A stretch of DNA of 64,000 nucleotides from Lepisosteus oculatus (lineage: Eukaryota > Chordata > Actinopteri > Semionotiformes > Lepisosteidae). Below are positions 1-11,355 of this stretch, piece after piece. The stretch covers positions 46,580,976 through 46,644,975 of the forward strand of contig NC_090709.1 in the NCBI RefSeq assembly GCF_040954835.1, read 5' to 3'. The notes under the pieces are model-generated. The model did no database searches. It worked only from the letters and a program-made list of their open reading frames with translations, and was not told where the DNA came from. Both the position numbers and the translations under genes were made by a program. The stretch's first letter is position 1, and the number at the start of each line of letters is the position of its first letter.

Positions 1-3000
1 GCTATGAGCGATGGGGTAAATGTCACATACTCCTCTACTGAGAAGAGTGGAATCAAGTGGGTTGGGATTTGTGCCATGGTTAGACTGGCTACAGTGGCAC
101 TAAACTCCCTTAACAGGTCTTGTGTCAACATTCTGGCCTGTTGCACACAAGCATAAACCCACTGTATAACACCAACAATCATGTCCACTGGTTGGGGAAT
201 AAGGTTTAACCCTGTTGCATAGGAAGTTGCCTGTAGGGTTTTCCCTAAGCTTTCCAACTTTTGCTGCTGTCGATACAGTCTGTCACTACCCTCTGGCATC
301 TCTGACACCTGCCTTCTTGGGGCAGTCAGGGTGAGAGTGCCAGTAGCACACAAACCTACCAGAAATAGCAAACGTGCAACAGTGGCGGCAGCAATCAGTC
401 CTCCCAAAAGTCTTTTCGGGTGGCTGATCCCAGTCATCTCCTTCTGAGTGACTGTTGCCTTTCTAAGCTGGCGCAGCGTGTACATGGTGTCTTTCTCAGT
501 ATGCCATGTGGCATCTTGAGCACCAACATCCTGGAAATCTGGGGAGATCTGACGCAGCTGCTGATGCTGCTCCTCCTTTTCCCGGGCATCTGCTTTTTCG
601 ATTTCTTCATGCCTGTGCTCTAGGAACCCTGCAGGGGGCGGTGCAGCAGTGGAGCATGCCTGACCCTCGGCTGAGTGGTCATCTGGAGCACCTGAGTGAT
701 CTGGGATTGTTACCCTATTCTCACTGTTCAGGTCCACCCTGCACACTTCCTGATTGAGGAATTCCTCTATCGGCATGTTTACAATCGTTTGCTGGGGGTA
801 GGTGTAGGACACCTGCTCGCTCCCCCCTTCCCTCGCTAGGGGTTCAGGGAGCTGCCCCAGCACTGGGATAGCTAGTTCACTGTCTTTGAACTCACTATCA
901 CTCACCAGGCCCATGTCAGTGCAGGCGGGGATTCTGACACCTCTCTTTGCGATGTCCTGCACTGGCAAGCGGGTGACTTGACCATCCAGCTCCAGTCTGG
1001 CTGAACCACTGTTGGTCAGACTCAGACTGACAGACTGAGCTGGTGGCTGTAAGAAAACCGGCTCGGCTTTCATTCCCTGTCCCTTCTGGGGGACTGGGTG
1101 TGTTGGCAACCCTGCCGTTGAGGCAGGAACAATCAGGTCAGTCTCACTCACTACCTGGTAGTTGTGAGAAATAATGTTACCTGACTGCAGGTTCCCTGGG
1201 TCACAGCAGAGGGAATCGGCATCTGGGATCAGGTGTGTCCACAGCGCAGTAGTCTGAGCGTCCAGCTGGACCTCCTGTCTAACCTGTGAATGTTGCACCA
1301 GAGGCACCTGGCGGTGGCCCTGTGACAGCTGCTCAAGCAGATCCTCAGTAATAGAGGACCTCTCAGGGCTAAGGGTGAGGACTACATCACCAACCTGCTC
1401 TCCTGCCATCTGGATCCCTTCCACCACTGCGGGGTGGTGGTCCTGACCCCTCTTGGGTGCCAGGGTGCACAGGGAAAGCTCCTTCTCATCGCCAGGTGGG
1501 GAGATCTGCTCCTCTTTAGGGATGTAAAAGGTGTGTGCTTTACCTGGTGGATCAGGCGGCTGCTCGGAGCACCGCTCCTGTGGCATGGAGGCTGTTGTGA
1601 CCTCAGCCGGGACACGACTTCCCTGTATATTTGGGGAACAAGAAAATATTTTTATTTCTTGTCCAGAGGGAACAGAAGGAATCTCCACATAGGCTTCTGT
1701 GTTCGGTGGGCACTGTGTGAGCACAGTCTGCCTCTTGGCCCCCCTTTCCTTCTGTACAGAAGGCTTAGGAGCCTTCACCTGTTTCCACACCTTGCCTTTC
1801 TGGTGATCCACCAAAGGTTCCTCTCTGAGTCGCATGCCCTTTTCTTTTTCTACCCGTTTGAGCTTGCCGTGTGACATCAAACACCTTTCAACCTCAGTGT
1901 CAATCAGTGTCTCACTGTGTAAGACATCTCCCATGGCAGCCTTGAGGTAAAAGCTTCCTGCTTTTCCTCTGTGTTTTACTGCCTGCTCTGTGACTTCAGG
2001 GGTGGAGTCAGCACTCACTTGGGAGTGGCTGACCTCATCCAGGCAGGAACCCTTCCGCTCAATCAGATAGACTGAGGGAGGGAGAGGGGGCGGGTCTCCA
2101 CCTCCTCCAGTGGAGAGTATCAGCTCATTCACGCTTCCGGCAGCCTTGGGGAGCGGTTGTCCCTGTCCTAATAAAGCTTGTTCAAGCCTGGCCAGGCGGG
2201 CGGCTACTGAATCCTTTTGTTCAGCTTTATCTAGCCCTTTCCCTCCCCCGGTGTTCTTATGGCACTTAGGACGCTGGGTGCGGTCCTGTGTGAGTGCTTT
2301 GGAACGGGGCTTAGCCAGCTCAGGAGCCTGTGCTCCTTCGAGCAGGGGGGAGTTAACCCTCCTGGCTCTGACAGCGAACACAGTCGCTTTAACAGCTTTT
2401 TGCTCAGAGCGACTTTGGACATCATACTCCCAGGCTTTCTGCACGAATCTCTTAATATCAGTCATTTTCCTGGTCTGTGCATCTGTATGCATTAAGATCA
2501 TCTTTCTGACTGATGGGTGGAGATTCGCAATGAATAAACCCTTGAAATGTGTGTTCTCTTCGCAACCCTCATCATTTCGCCCTGCAAAATAAGTTCGTCT
2601 AAGTCTCTCGTAATATTCGCGAGGGGACTCTGCTCTCTCGTGCTTAATGTTAAGGGCGGTGGCTATCGCGGCAGTCGGGTCAATAAACGCACTGTATTCT
2701 TCGATAAGTGCATGACAAAGCTGCTCAAAGTCATTACAGACTTCTTTCATCTGCCTAGCCATCCACTCATGTACAGCTCTGCTGGTAGTTTTCCTGACCA
2801 GAAACACTTTCTCCTGTTCTGTGGCGTTTGGCAGGTACTGCAGGTTATACCTGAGGTCTTGAATATAACTCTGGATATTATTCTCTGACACTGCAGGGTC
2901 AAATCTCTCTATGTCCTTCGCTAGCTCTCTCAGAGAATGGAGATTTATTCTAGCTTCTCCGCTGACGGAGATATGACGGAGATCGTGGTCAGACCTGTCG

Positions 3001-3053
3001 CTGCTAGAGAGAGTGCTTAATAGCGACTCGAATTCAGACCTTTTAGCAACCAT
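1..3053 (-). CDS. LTR-retroelement polyprotein, Gag-like to membrane-segment, copy 1 (partial at window edge)
   Basis: Starting from the ATG at 3053-3051 I read every codon to the left edge and found no stop: at least 1,017 codons in one frame, leaving the window. Residues 1 to about 250 resemble a retroviral or retrotransposon Gag capsid, with an [11 protein letters not shown] segment near residue 145 placed like the major homology region. Near residue 385 a segment like a retropepsin active site reads LIDTE where LIDTG is expected, so the catalytic Asp-Thr-Gly is changed. A long Pro/Gln/Glu-rich stretch follows, then one hydrophobic segment at about residues 882-908 and an amphipathic Q-rich tail. 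No reverse transcriptase, RNase H or integrase segment was seen. Copy 2 of the same element reaches its polypurine tract without one, so pol is absent from the family here. The function of the second half is unknown; an envelope-like role is a guess. Confidence 0.75.
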   Translation of the reverse strand, partial: MVAKRSEFESLLSTLSSSDRSDHDLRHISVSGEARINLHSLRELAKDIERFDPAVSENNIQSYIQDLRYNLQYLPNATEQEKVFLVRKTTSRAVHEWMARQMKEVCNDFEQLCHALIEEYSAFIDPTAAIATALNIKHERAESPREYYERLRRTYFAGRNDEGCEENTHFKGLFIANLHPSVRKMILMHTDAQTRKMTDIKRFVQKAWEYDVQSRSEQKAVKATVFAVRARRVNSPLLEGAQAPELAKPRSKALTQDRTQRPKCHKNTGGGKGLDKAEQKDSVAARLARLEQALLGQGQPLPKAAGSVNELILSTGGGGDPPPLPPSVYLIERKGSCLDEVSHSQVSADSTPEVTEQAVKHRGKAGSFYLKAAMGDVLHSETLIDTEVERCLMSHGKLKRVEKEKGMRLREEPLVDHQKGKVWKQVKAPKPSVQKERGAKRQTVLTQCPPNTEAYVEIPSVPSGQEIKIFSCSPNIQGSRVPAEVTTASMPQERCSEQPPDPPGKAHTFYIPKEEQISPPGDEKELSLCTLAPKRGQDHHPAVVEGIQMAGEQVGDVVLTLSPERSSITEDLLEQLSQGHRQVPLVQHSQVRQEVQLDAQTTALWTHLIPDADSLCCDPGNLQSGNIISHNYQVVSETDLIVPASTAGLPTHPVPQKGQGMKAEPVFLQPPAQSVSLSLTNSGSARLELDGQVTRLPVQDIAKRGVRIPACTDMGLVSDSEFKDSELAIPVLGQLPEPLAREGGSEQVSYTYPQQTIVNMPIEEFLNQEVCRVDLNSENRVTIPDHSGAPDDHSAEGQACSTAAPPPAGFLEHRHEEIEKADAREKEEQHQQLRQISPDFQDVGAQDATWHTEKDTMYTLRQLRKATVTQKEMTGISHPKRLLGGLIAAATVARLLFLVGLCATGTLTLTAPRRQVSEMPEGSDRLYRQQQKLESLGKTLQATSYATGLNLIPQPVDMIVGVIQWVYACVQQARMLTQDLLREFSATVASLTMAQIPTHLIPLFSVEEYVTFTPSLI

Positions 3054-3318
3054 CGTTAAACTTAAAGAGTATTACTGTTAAGTACGAAATCACAGTTTTA
3101 CCACAGAAAACCACAAGATCAAGTATGCAATCAACCCGGTAGATCGCAAAAGATCACAAAACAATCAAACACTGCTTAAAGAGCAAGGGGAACTTTTTTC
3201 TTTCGGCTTTCAGCACACTGTATTGTCGTGTATGAAACCCGCGGCGTTTTATATTGAATTATTCCGCTTGGTTGACTCATTTCAGTCTTGCCACGCCCGT
3301 GCCAGGGACGCCAAATAA
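3054..3318 (-). other. 5' leader and probable primer-binding site of retroelement copy 1
   Basis: This stretch lies between the inner LTR edge and the Gag ATG. Read on the minus strand, the first bases after the LTR are TTATTTGGCGTCCCTGG. The TGG followed by a tRNA-complement-like run is the expected form of a primer-binding site, and the same run appears beside the LTR of copy 2. I did not assign the primer tRNA. The rest is A-rich leader, closely similar to 61954-62236. Confidence 0.55.
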
Positions 3319-4585
3319 TGTAGGGAAAACCGGTTCAGGTTTACACGAGGATACATTTATTAATACATAAAATATGCATATAAACCTAACAGATCTTATC
3401 GAGAGGGTTATCAGAATACAAAAGATATATATTCAGTCAGTTACAAAGAGTTACACATATCAAGAGGACATACGTTCAGTATATCATTCATTAAGACCGT
3501 TTCATAAATGAACTTGGTTATAACTTCTACATTAGATACTCAAACAAGTACATAACTCTTAGGAATTAAATTGATATCAACTGGTTTGGATAACAATTGA
3601 ATTCTCGAGCTGTAATGCAGTGAAGTTGAATACTCATCCAATCTTTGGGGATTCAGATCTCCTGCGGGCACAAAGGAACAGTTGCAGGCTGTTGCTGTCC
3701 AATCCGCGCTCTCTGGCTCGGTGCCAGCTGTGCTGTGCGGCTTGCGACGGTGCGCTGCTGATGTTCACTGTTGGCTTTAACTAGCAAAGGTTGTGCACAG
3801 GAGAAAAGATGACTGTGGGTCCCAGCAAGTCAGGAAGAGGACCGGTTCATTCCTGGTGAAGAGCTAGTTCTGAATAGTGATTCAGCTTTCCACAGGTCCG
3901 ACCTGTTCACGAGGCCTGCTGCTGGTTACTCTCTGGCAACCTCCACTCTAGACTCTTAGAACAAAGGAAAGTTCTGGCACTCAGACACACTGGCCGTTCC
4001 GTGGTTGTCCGGGCTGAGTCTCAGGATGGTCAGGAGGCGCACTGCGAGAATGTCCTGCCCTTGGGAGCCTTCTGCTCCTGGGCCGTCCTGCCCTGGAATT
4101 CTCCTTTGAATTCCCTTTAGAACAGTCCACAGAATCCTCTCCAGAATCTGAATCTTGTTGAATCTTCCCTTCTGAATCTATCAGGCTCTCTGTGTTGCCT
4201 GTTTTTACCTGGAGGAACTTCAGCTCATTGATTGGCTGAAAGTTCCATGGGGATCAGAGTCCCACGTGGGTTACTCGGCCCTACCAGTCTCTGATTGGTT
4301 GATCAAGGTGAGATATGAGTCACTTAGTCCTGACACTTAGTAATGCAGTCCAGATGTCCAACTGGCACTCCCTAGACAGATAGGCGCCAATGGATGACCA
4401 TTGATCATGATAGCCAGGCTTAGCTAAGTGCATCCCCCTTTGGGAGCTGTCCTTATCAAAAGAAAACATCTTGCATGAATGGTTTCTCTGTGACTGCACC
4501 ACAGAGATGAACAGAGAAATGAGGCCTAATTTGGGAAAGCTCAGAAACACTTAATTCTGCCTTATTAATAAGCCTCGCCACTACA
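3319..4585 (-). mobile_element. 5' LTR of retroelement copy 1
   Basis: On the minus strand it begins TGTAGTGGCGAGGC and ends CCCTACA, so it has TG...CA ends. It matches the other LTRs of this family in the window (8551-9845, 43755-45157, 62237-63594) over most of its length. Its U5 end is unusual: the last 130 bases or so of the other copies are replaced by a short stretch ending in ACCGGTTTTCCCTACA. The far side abuts R-family DNA, so the retroelement appears to have inserted into R copy C. Confidence 0.8.
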
Positions 4586-5085
4586 CTTTTAACAGAGCGT
4601 TCCATAATTTCTAACTACGAAAATGCCAGGTGAAAGGATTTGTAAACATATTTTGTTAAAGCAAGTCAGTTTTTTCAGCAACACATAAAATACATTTTTC
4701 CAAGAAAGTTTAGCCTTTGTCACTAATGAAACCACTAAATAAAAATATTTATTCTAAATAAATATAGAAATCTTAAGATTTGTTTTATTTAATGTTGGTA
4801 GCAGGATGAACTGTCAGGTTGAGCTGAGTGTATATTTTGTTGCAGAGTTGCTGCAAGATGTTAACAGTGAAAAAGGTATTTAGAAATGAGTTATTTCAAG
4901 ATGAAAATTTTCAGAATAATTGCAAATCTAGCAGGATAGAGAAAGCACAGAACACTGGCAGTTAGATTGATCAGATTAGTATGAAAAGTCATTTAGCAAA
5001 GGGAATGAGAAGAGTGACAAACTAGTATACTTTAGATCTTTTTTTCTGAACCAGGGAAAATCTGATCATGTTTCCCTATAACAAT

Positions 5086-5160
5086 AATAAAAAACTTTAT
5101 TTGATATATCACCATTAAAGGTGGCATCTCAAAGCAATACAGTAGATGTAAAAACAGATA
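5086..5160 (-). repeat. L2 LINE 3'-end fragment
   Basis: The stretch AACTTTATTTGATATATCACC followed by AAAGGTGGCATCTCAAAGC matches the 3' end of the longer L2 copy at 28975-29868, without coding sequence. Confidence 0.6.
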
Positions 5161-5281
5161 AAAGGACCACAGATTACAAAGTAAATGCATATAAGAAAGA
5201 CAAGCAGTTAGAGGTGCTACCAAAATTAGAAAATGAAGCAGATACAGACACTAAGTCTTCTGAAAAGAAAGGTTCTGAGGT

Positions 5282-5445
5282 TAGATTTAAACTGGCCCTG
5301 GTGTGTGTGTGTGTTTGTGTCTGTCTGTCCTGTGATGGACTGGCGCTATGGCCAGGGTGTATTCTGCCTTTTGTTCTTCGCTTACTGGGATAGGCTCCAA
5401 ATCCTCTGTACTGGATAAAGAGATTAGAAATGGATGGAAGTAAAG
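5282..5445 (+). repeat. SINE 3' fragment with GT-rich core
   Basis: A (GT)n-like run is followed by TCCTGTGATGGACTGGCG, then GGGATAGGCTCCAAAT and a TAGAAATGGATGG tail. This is the body and 3' end of the same widespread vertebrate SINE seen at 31090-31540. The tRNA-like head is absent. Confidence 0.65.
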
Positions 5446-6394
5446 GCACTGTGTGGATGGAACTATACACAGTGTTAGAAACCCATTATGAAATGGCAGC
5501 ATCTCACTGAGAATAAAATATTTTATAGTGCTGGCTTAAGGAAACTGCCTTTCCACCTCTCTTGCACATCAGTATCCATACCTTGTTATTTAAACAAATT
5601 GCCTCTAATTATAAACATCTTAATATGCTGGCTCTGTGGATCCGCATCAGCTATGTTTGCCCATTCCTTCAATTCATGTGCATCCAACACACAGTTCAAC
5701 GCTAGCAACTACACAAAATCTAAAATACAATCCTCACAAAGGCTAAACTTTCTTGGAAAAATGTATCTTATGTGTTGCGGAAAAATGTTTACAAATCCTT
5801 TCACCTGGCATTTTCGTAGTTAGAAATTATGGAACGCTCTGTTAAAAGCAAGGGAGTTTTTATGTCCGTTGCAGTTCTTTTGAATATAATTATATCGTTA
5901 TTAATTTCTTGAGATATGCGATTCCATATTATATTCCCTTTTAATCAAATTCTAAAAGTATGCTTGTTGATTCCGGTATCGCTTTAGTTAAAGACTTCGA
6001 TGCTTAAAATGTTTAGGGAGAAATGGAATACTGGTGTGTATGTTTTCTTTAAAGTACCGAGACCAGCCATATACTGTATGTTTAAGTTCCAAAATTAATA
6101 TCGTTTATGGACTTCACATGCGTTGCAGTATGCTCCTATTCTTTTTATGCTCAGGCACTAAGATTTCCCTTCTGCTTTGTGTAAGGATGGTATCAAAAGC
6201 AATCTTAAGTGGTGAGAAAGCTGTGCTCAATGTATTTAAGGGACTTAAAAGTAAAAGGAGATGCTTCATATTGCTTGACTAATTTTAAAAACTAAGTTAT
6301 AAATGCAGACGCTCCCTCGGTGCACTGCTCTGGTACGCCGGCTCTTACACAGTGCCTGTCTGCCGTAAGCGTTACAATATACATACCCAACACT

Positions 6395-6452
6395 GCTTGT
6401 ACCCATCTGTCATGCAAATAAAACACCTTGAATTGAATTGAATTGAGGGGAG
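6395..6452 (+). repeat. Retroposon 3' tail with (TTGAA)n
   Basis: AATAAAACACCTTGAATTG repeats of the pentamer TTGAA look like the 3' terminus of a non-LTR element. An equivalent tail occurs at 19254-19290 inside R copy A. The body upstream was not identified. Confidence 0.45.
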
Positions 6453-7271
6453 AGGGGGGGAATACTAAAGCCAATACTGGCTCAATACCCTCAATGGGCT
6501 TTGACGTGCTTATGCGTTGGTTTAACAGTCCGGGTGTGGCAGGCTTCCAATGTCAACTCGACTCGATTGGAAGACAATGAACGTATTTTAGCCCTAAATG
6601 AATTAATAGCAAACATGGTTTACATAAAATACATTTTTCCAAGAAAGTTTATAATAATACGATCTATAGTTGAAATCTGAGCCTACTGTAAATATAAAGG
6701 AAAAGTATTTTCAGAGAGCAATCACGCTGTTTATGTAGAAAAAGCGATTAGGTTTATGAGCAATCTAATTACCTATTCGCTTAAAACGCAATATAAAATA
6801 AAGTTTATTTAGAGATGAATGATCAGTGTCGCAGTTTAAATAATTTTTGTAGGAGTACTTGGACAGATTCCAAGTGCATTTTTGCAATTTACGTTGCATT
6901 GTCCAAGGTTCTGTTGTAATACAGGCTAGAATACAGTTACAGTAGTTTAAGCTTTATCAGCCTATTTAAAATAATTTTTTTGAATCCCCGGCAGAACACA
7001 CTCCATATGAATCAGCGCTTTTATACAGTATATCGCCTTTAAACACATATATTTAAACACGCGTTTACGATTTAAATCAAAACGCGATTCAAATCAATAT
7101 AAATGTATATTTTGTAACGCATAGGTGACTATTCATTGTTATTAAAAAGACTTAAATTCGATCATGTCGTGATATTTAGAAATATAAATTTGTTTGGTGC
7201 GAGTGAGGTTTTATTTAATCTCTGACCAAGGGAAACGTTTCATTTTTTCAAAGAAATGTTTGTTAAAAAAT

Positions 7272-7345
7272 AAAGTCATAGTTCCATGGGATTCAATCAC
7301 AGACCATGTGACATGGGAGTCAGGAAACTAACACACAGCGCCACT
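7272..7345 (-). repeat. tRNA-like module in R copy C (first)
   Basis: On the minus strand a box-A-like GGCGCTGTGTGTTAG is followed at tRNA spacing by a box-B-like TGATTGAATCC. It adjoins the R-family run AACAAACATTTCTTTG. The same module lies at 55222-55292 in R copy B. It is not a functional tRNA: the acceptor and anticodon stems do not pair well. Confidence 0.5.
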
Positions 7346-7845
7346 GGATTTAATAACGCAATAAAAACGCTATAAAATAATGTGACTAGGCACAGAAAAA
7401 GTTTACAGCACAGTACAATAATAAATGCTGACCATGACTTTAGAAGCATAAATTACCTTACACTTAATTTAAACACAAGCTGTCTTTCTGTATGAACCTC
7501 TAAGCTGGTTAATACAGAAAATGTAGAAATGCATTAGCCTGATTATGATTAAAAAACACATAATTAAACACGCGTTTGAGATTTAAATCAGAACACGATT
7601 TAAATCAATATAAATGTTTATATTGTAACGCATACTGTCCAGCCTCCATTTCTCTATAAAAATGTACTCTGTTGCACACACACACACAATAGAAGCAGGA
7701 ACCGCTGTCAGAAGGGAAGATATGTTCAAAATATCGCAAATATCGATCATGTTGCGATATTTTGAAATATAAAAGTCACTTGATTGTCCATAATATCGCT
7801 ATTCTATTTTTTCGAAGAAATGTTTGTTAAAAGTAAAGTCCAGCA

Positions 7846-7912
7846 CCAGCTGGATTCGAACACACAACCTGTGCGTTGTTAGTCACACACCTAGACTAGT
7901 AGGCTACAGGGG
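7846..7912 (-). repeat. tRNA-like module in R copy C (second)
   Basis: On the minus strand, GTAGCCTACTAGTCTAGG (box-A-like) and GTGTTCGAATCCAG (good box B) are at tRNA spacing, next to the AACAAACATTTCTTCG run. Homologous modules are at 16192-16262 and 19480-19555 in R copy A. It is probably a decayed tRNA-derived sequence carried by the transposon; a Thr(AGU) origin is only a guess. Confidence 0.5.
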
Positions 7913-8476
7913 AACTCACATGAACAGGGAGGCGAAACAGCCTTACACAGCCCTGTCGCAGTACACGAATATAATCATACCGTTATTAAATTCTTTAGAT
8001 ACGCGATTCCATATTATATTCCCTTTTAATCAAATTCTAAAAGTATGCTTGTTGACTCCGGTATCACGTTAGTTAAAGACTTCGAAGCTTAAAATGTTTA
8101 GGGAGAAATGGAATACTGGTGTGTATTTTTTTCTTTAAAGTACCAAGACCAGCTATATACTGTATGTTTATGTTCCAAAATTAATATCGTTTATGGCCTT
8201 CACACGCGTTACAGTATGCTCCTATTCTTTTAATGCTCAGCTACTAAGATTTCCCTTCAGTGGTAAAATTCCATATAAATATTCAATACTAAAACGGGCA
8301 CAGTAAAGACATTTAAATCTTTCAACGACTGACCAACACACCACGAGTGCCCCTGTCGGTCAACCAATCACGTACCGCGGTATTTCACATCATGATGCGC
8401 GAGGACGTAGCCAATTACCCGCGGTACGTGTCTGTGCTGCACACTTTGAATGGCTGTATCTGTACGTACGGTTTTG

Positions 8477-8528
8477 GGAAACGCACGAAAAAGTAGTTTC
8501 CAAAAACCCTACTTTTTCGTGCGTTTCC
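8477..8528. repeat. 20-bp perfect inverted repeat with 12-bp loop
   Basis: GGAAACGCACGAAAAAGTAG at 8477-8496 is exactly reverse-complemented at 8509-8528. Flanking T-runs and A-runs extend the stem imperfectly. It lies between the right end of R copy C and an LTR and belongs to neither. Confidence 0.85.
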
Positions 8529-8550
8529 AAAAAACCTTCTTAATCGGTCA

Positions 8551-9845
8551 TGTAGCGGCGAGGCTTATTAATAAGGTAGAATTAAGTGTTTCGGAGCTTT
8601 CCCAAATGAGGCCCCATTTCTCTGTTCATCTCTGTGGTGCAGCCACAGAGAAACCATTCATGCAGGCTGATTTAAGGTTTCCTAGGACAGCTCCCAAAGG
8701 GGGATGCACTTAGCTAAGCCTGGCTATCATGATCAATGGTCATCCATTGGCGTCTATCTGTCTAGGGAGTGCCAGATGGACATCTGGACTGCATTACTAA
8801 GTGTCAGGAGTAAGTGACTCATATCTCACCTTGATCAACCAATCAGGGACTGGTAGGGCTGGGTAACCCACGTGGGACTCTGATGCCCATGGAACTTTCA
8901 GCCAATCAATGAGCTGAAGTTCCTCCAGGTAAAAACAGGCAACACAGAGAGCCTGATAGATTCAGAAGGGAAGATTCAACAAGATTCAGATTCTGGAGAG
9001 GATTCTGTGGACTGTTCTAAAGGGAATTCAAAGGAGAATTCCAGGGCAGGACGGCCCAGGAGCAGAAGGCTCCCAAGGGCAGGACATTCTCGCAGCGCGC
9101 CTCCTGACCATCCTGAGACTCAGCCCGAACAACCACGGAACGGCCAGTGTGTCCGAGTGCCAGAACGAACAGGTCCTCTTCCTGACTTGCTGGGACCCAC
9201 AGTCATCTTTTCTCCTGTGCGCAAACTTTGCTTGTTAAAGCCAACACTAACTAGCCGGTCAGTGAGCATCTGCAGTGCACCGTCGCAAGCCTCACAGCAC
9301 AGCCTGGCACCGAGCCAGAGAGTTTGGATTGGACAGCAACAGCCTGCAACTGTTTCTTTGTGCCCGCAGGAGATCTGAATCCCCAGAGATTGGATGAGTA
9401 TTCAACTTCAATGCATTACAGCTCGAGAATTCAATTGTTATCCCAACCAGTTGATATCAATTTAATTCCTAAGAGTTATGTACTTGTTTTGAGTATCTAA
9501 TGTAGAAGTTATAACCAAGTTCATTTACGAAACGGTCTTAATGAATGATATACTGAACGTATGTCCTCTTGATATATGTAACTCTTTGTAACTGACTGAA
9601 TATATACCTTTTGTATTCTGATAACCCTCTCGATAAGATCTGTTAGTTTTACATGCATATTCTATGTATTAATAAGTGTATCCTCATGTATTAGTACCTG
9701 TGTGTGTGCGTTGTTTGAGTTATATCGCATGGTTGGATTCTAAAGCCATCAAAAGAATCAACTTTGTGATTTACTGCTACAATTAATAATTGTCCCAGTA
9801 AATGCCCAAACCCTACAGAACTGGTGCCTTCAGAGAGCCACTACA
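8551..9845 (+). mobile_element. Isolated LTR of the copy 1/copy 2 retroelement family
   Basis: It begins TGTAGCGGCGAGGC and ends CCACTACA, and is collinear with 43755-45157. It includes a segment resembling the polyadenylation region (at the equivalent place this copy has TTAATAAGTG rather than AATAAA). About 15 bases like the element's internal start follow before unrelated DNA. I see no target-site duplication, so it may be a broken element rather than a clean solo LTR. The frame at 9007-9378 inside it is chance. Confidence 0.8.
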
Positions 9846-10222
9846 TTACATTTTGGCTATGGCAACGTTACAGTCATTTTACGAGCGAGTATAAAGTACT
9901 TTGTTAATCCTGCTCCTGAAGTCGCTTAGCAAAAAGCATCACAAGTCGATTGAAAAACAATTGATTGACAATACTTTCATTATATGGTGTCTGTTTTGGT
10001 CCGTCAGTGGGATGAAATAAAGTTGTGAAAAGGAATATGAAGTAAACATGACAACATTATTTAACAACCATTTAAGCGAAAGAGTATAGAGAGACACAAA
10101 ATGGGACACTTATTGTTTCTAAGAGAAAAGAAAATAAATGACTGACATGCCATAAAACAAAACCAAGATGGACTGCGTGGACAGGGTATGCGTTCTGCAA
10201 GACGTCTTTGATTTATTTTTTT
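9846..10222. other. Unannotated spacer
   Basis: AT-rich DNA between the LTR and the Tc1 relic. I see no coding potential, tRNA or recognisable repeat. Confidence 0.5.
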
Positions 10223-11137
10223 GGCGCACTGCTATTGTTAAGAATCACTGAGAAAGGCCAACATTAAGTCACACCTAGAGTTTGCTAGAAGCCATGTGAC
10301 AAAACTTGAGACTTTTTGGAAATTTTGAAAATTTTGTGGTCTAGTGAGACTAAAGTTTTGCTCTTTGGCCTGAAAGCAAAGCGCTATGTTTGGCGCAAAC
10401 CAAATACAGCCCAACACCCAGGTAACACCATCCCTACCCTCAAGCATGGAGGTGGCAGCATCATGCTCTGGGGTTGCTATTCAGCAGGAGGAACTGGAAG
10501 GCTTGTTGACATCAAGGGCAACATGGATGGAGCCAAAAACAGGCAAATCCTTGAGGAGAATCTGTTTCAGTTAGCCAGAGATCTGCATTTAGGGCAAGGA
10601 CTCATTTTCCAGCACGACAATGACACAGAGCACACAACACAAACTATCAAGGAATTGCTGGAAAAAAAAGGTTAGTATTCTGGAATGGCCCAGCTAGAGC
10701 CTAGACTTGAATCCAATTGAAAGTCTATGGTATGACCCGAAAACTGCTGTCCACTGAAGTTCTCCATCTAATTTGGTGGAGTTGGAGCAACTTTGCATTG
10801 AATAATGGGCAAAAACTCCACAATCTAAATGTGCAAAGCTCATACAGACATACCCAAGAAGACTCTCTGATGTAATTGCTGCTAAAGGACTATGTACAGA
10901 GTATTGACTCGGGGCGTGAATACTTTTTAAAATGAGAAATGTAAGTCTTTCATTCTGGAGAAACGAATATCCTTGAATCTTTTATCTGTGAATAAAAAAT
11001 ATTTTTTGACTCAAATGTGTTGAAGGTATTGTGTTATTGAAGGGAGAGAAAAGTATTTCAATGTGGTAAAATTTGGAAGTGTAACAGGAACAAAATGTGA
11101 AAAAATTTAAGGGGGTGAATACTTTCTGAAGGCACTG
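10223..11137 (+). mobile_element. Decayed Tc1-like transposon (different subfamily), 5' truncated
   Basis: Broken transposase sequence runs from about 10240 to 10910. It matches the Tc1 transposase found intact at 38437-39456 from just before its WSDET motif through the HGGGSIM block, the QDND-like second Asp (here HDND) and the SPDLNPIE-like block (here LDLNPIES), with several stops and frameshifts. The right end is GGGTGAATACTTTCTGAAGG then CACTG and a TA at 11138-11139, a Tc1-type terminus. The left end and the DNA-binding domain are missing. The inverted repeat differs from the intact copies, so this is an older, separate subfamily. Confidence 0.85.
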
Positions 11138-11196
11138 TATGCAAGTATATATATATTGCTATTAGTATATAGCAATTAGTATAAATATGTACTCAC

Positions 11197-11355
11197 CTCT
11201 GATGGCTCTGTTCTAGTTTCTGTTTTAAGTGGCACTTTGGCATCTTCTCTCTCTGGTAATTCCTCACGTTCTGCTGTCTTTGGTGATCTCTCTGGAACCT
11301 CTGTCTCTGATGATTCCTGAAGTTCTTCTCCCTCTGGTGATCCCTTGGGTAAAAA
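11197..11355 (-). CDS. Possible coding exon, acidic Glu/Pro-rich peptide
   Basis: On the minus strand a 159-base open block (53 codons, phase 0 at both ends) is bounded by a pyrimidine-rich acceptor TTTCCTTGCAG and a strong donor GAG|GTGAGT. The peptide begins FLPKGSPEGEE and is rich in Glu, Pro, Ser and Lys with near-repeats of SPEGEE and EREELPE type. It reads in frame from the block at 12085-12143. No family recognised. It lies between a Tc1 relic and a hAT element, so it could be an exon of a host gene with its remaining exons lost or outside the window, or a chance pair of splice sites. Confidence 0.35.

Larger units (their letters stand above)
4586..8462 (+). mobile_element. R-family DNA transposon, copy C (left-truncated)
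   Basis: The right end reads ...GAATGGCTGTATCTG followed by TA, which is the terminal inverted repeat of the R family with its TA target site. The interior matches R copy A in reverse (for example 4600-4925 against 17340-17620) and R copy B directly (around 7201-7345 and 7795-8460). The left terminus is missing because the LTR of retroelement copy 1 begins at 4585; the rest should lie beyond that provirus, outside the window. It has no open frame with recognisable transposase motifs. It carries two tRNA-like modules, a SINE tail and an L2 scrap. Confidence 0.7.

Noticed and set aside
1434..2888. Open frames of 80-160 codons on the plus strand over the retroelement (also 60433-61785)
   Set aside because: They are shadows of the long minus-strand polyprotein frame; their positions repeat in both copies because the underlying DNA is duplicated.
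9007..9378. 123-codon plus-strand frame
   Set aside because: It lies wholly within an LTR and is not conserved as a frame in the other LTR copies.
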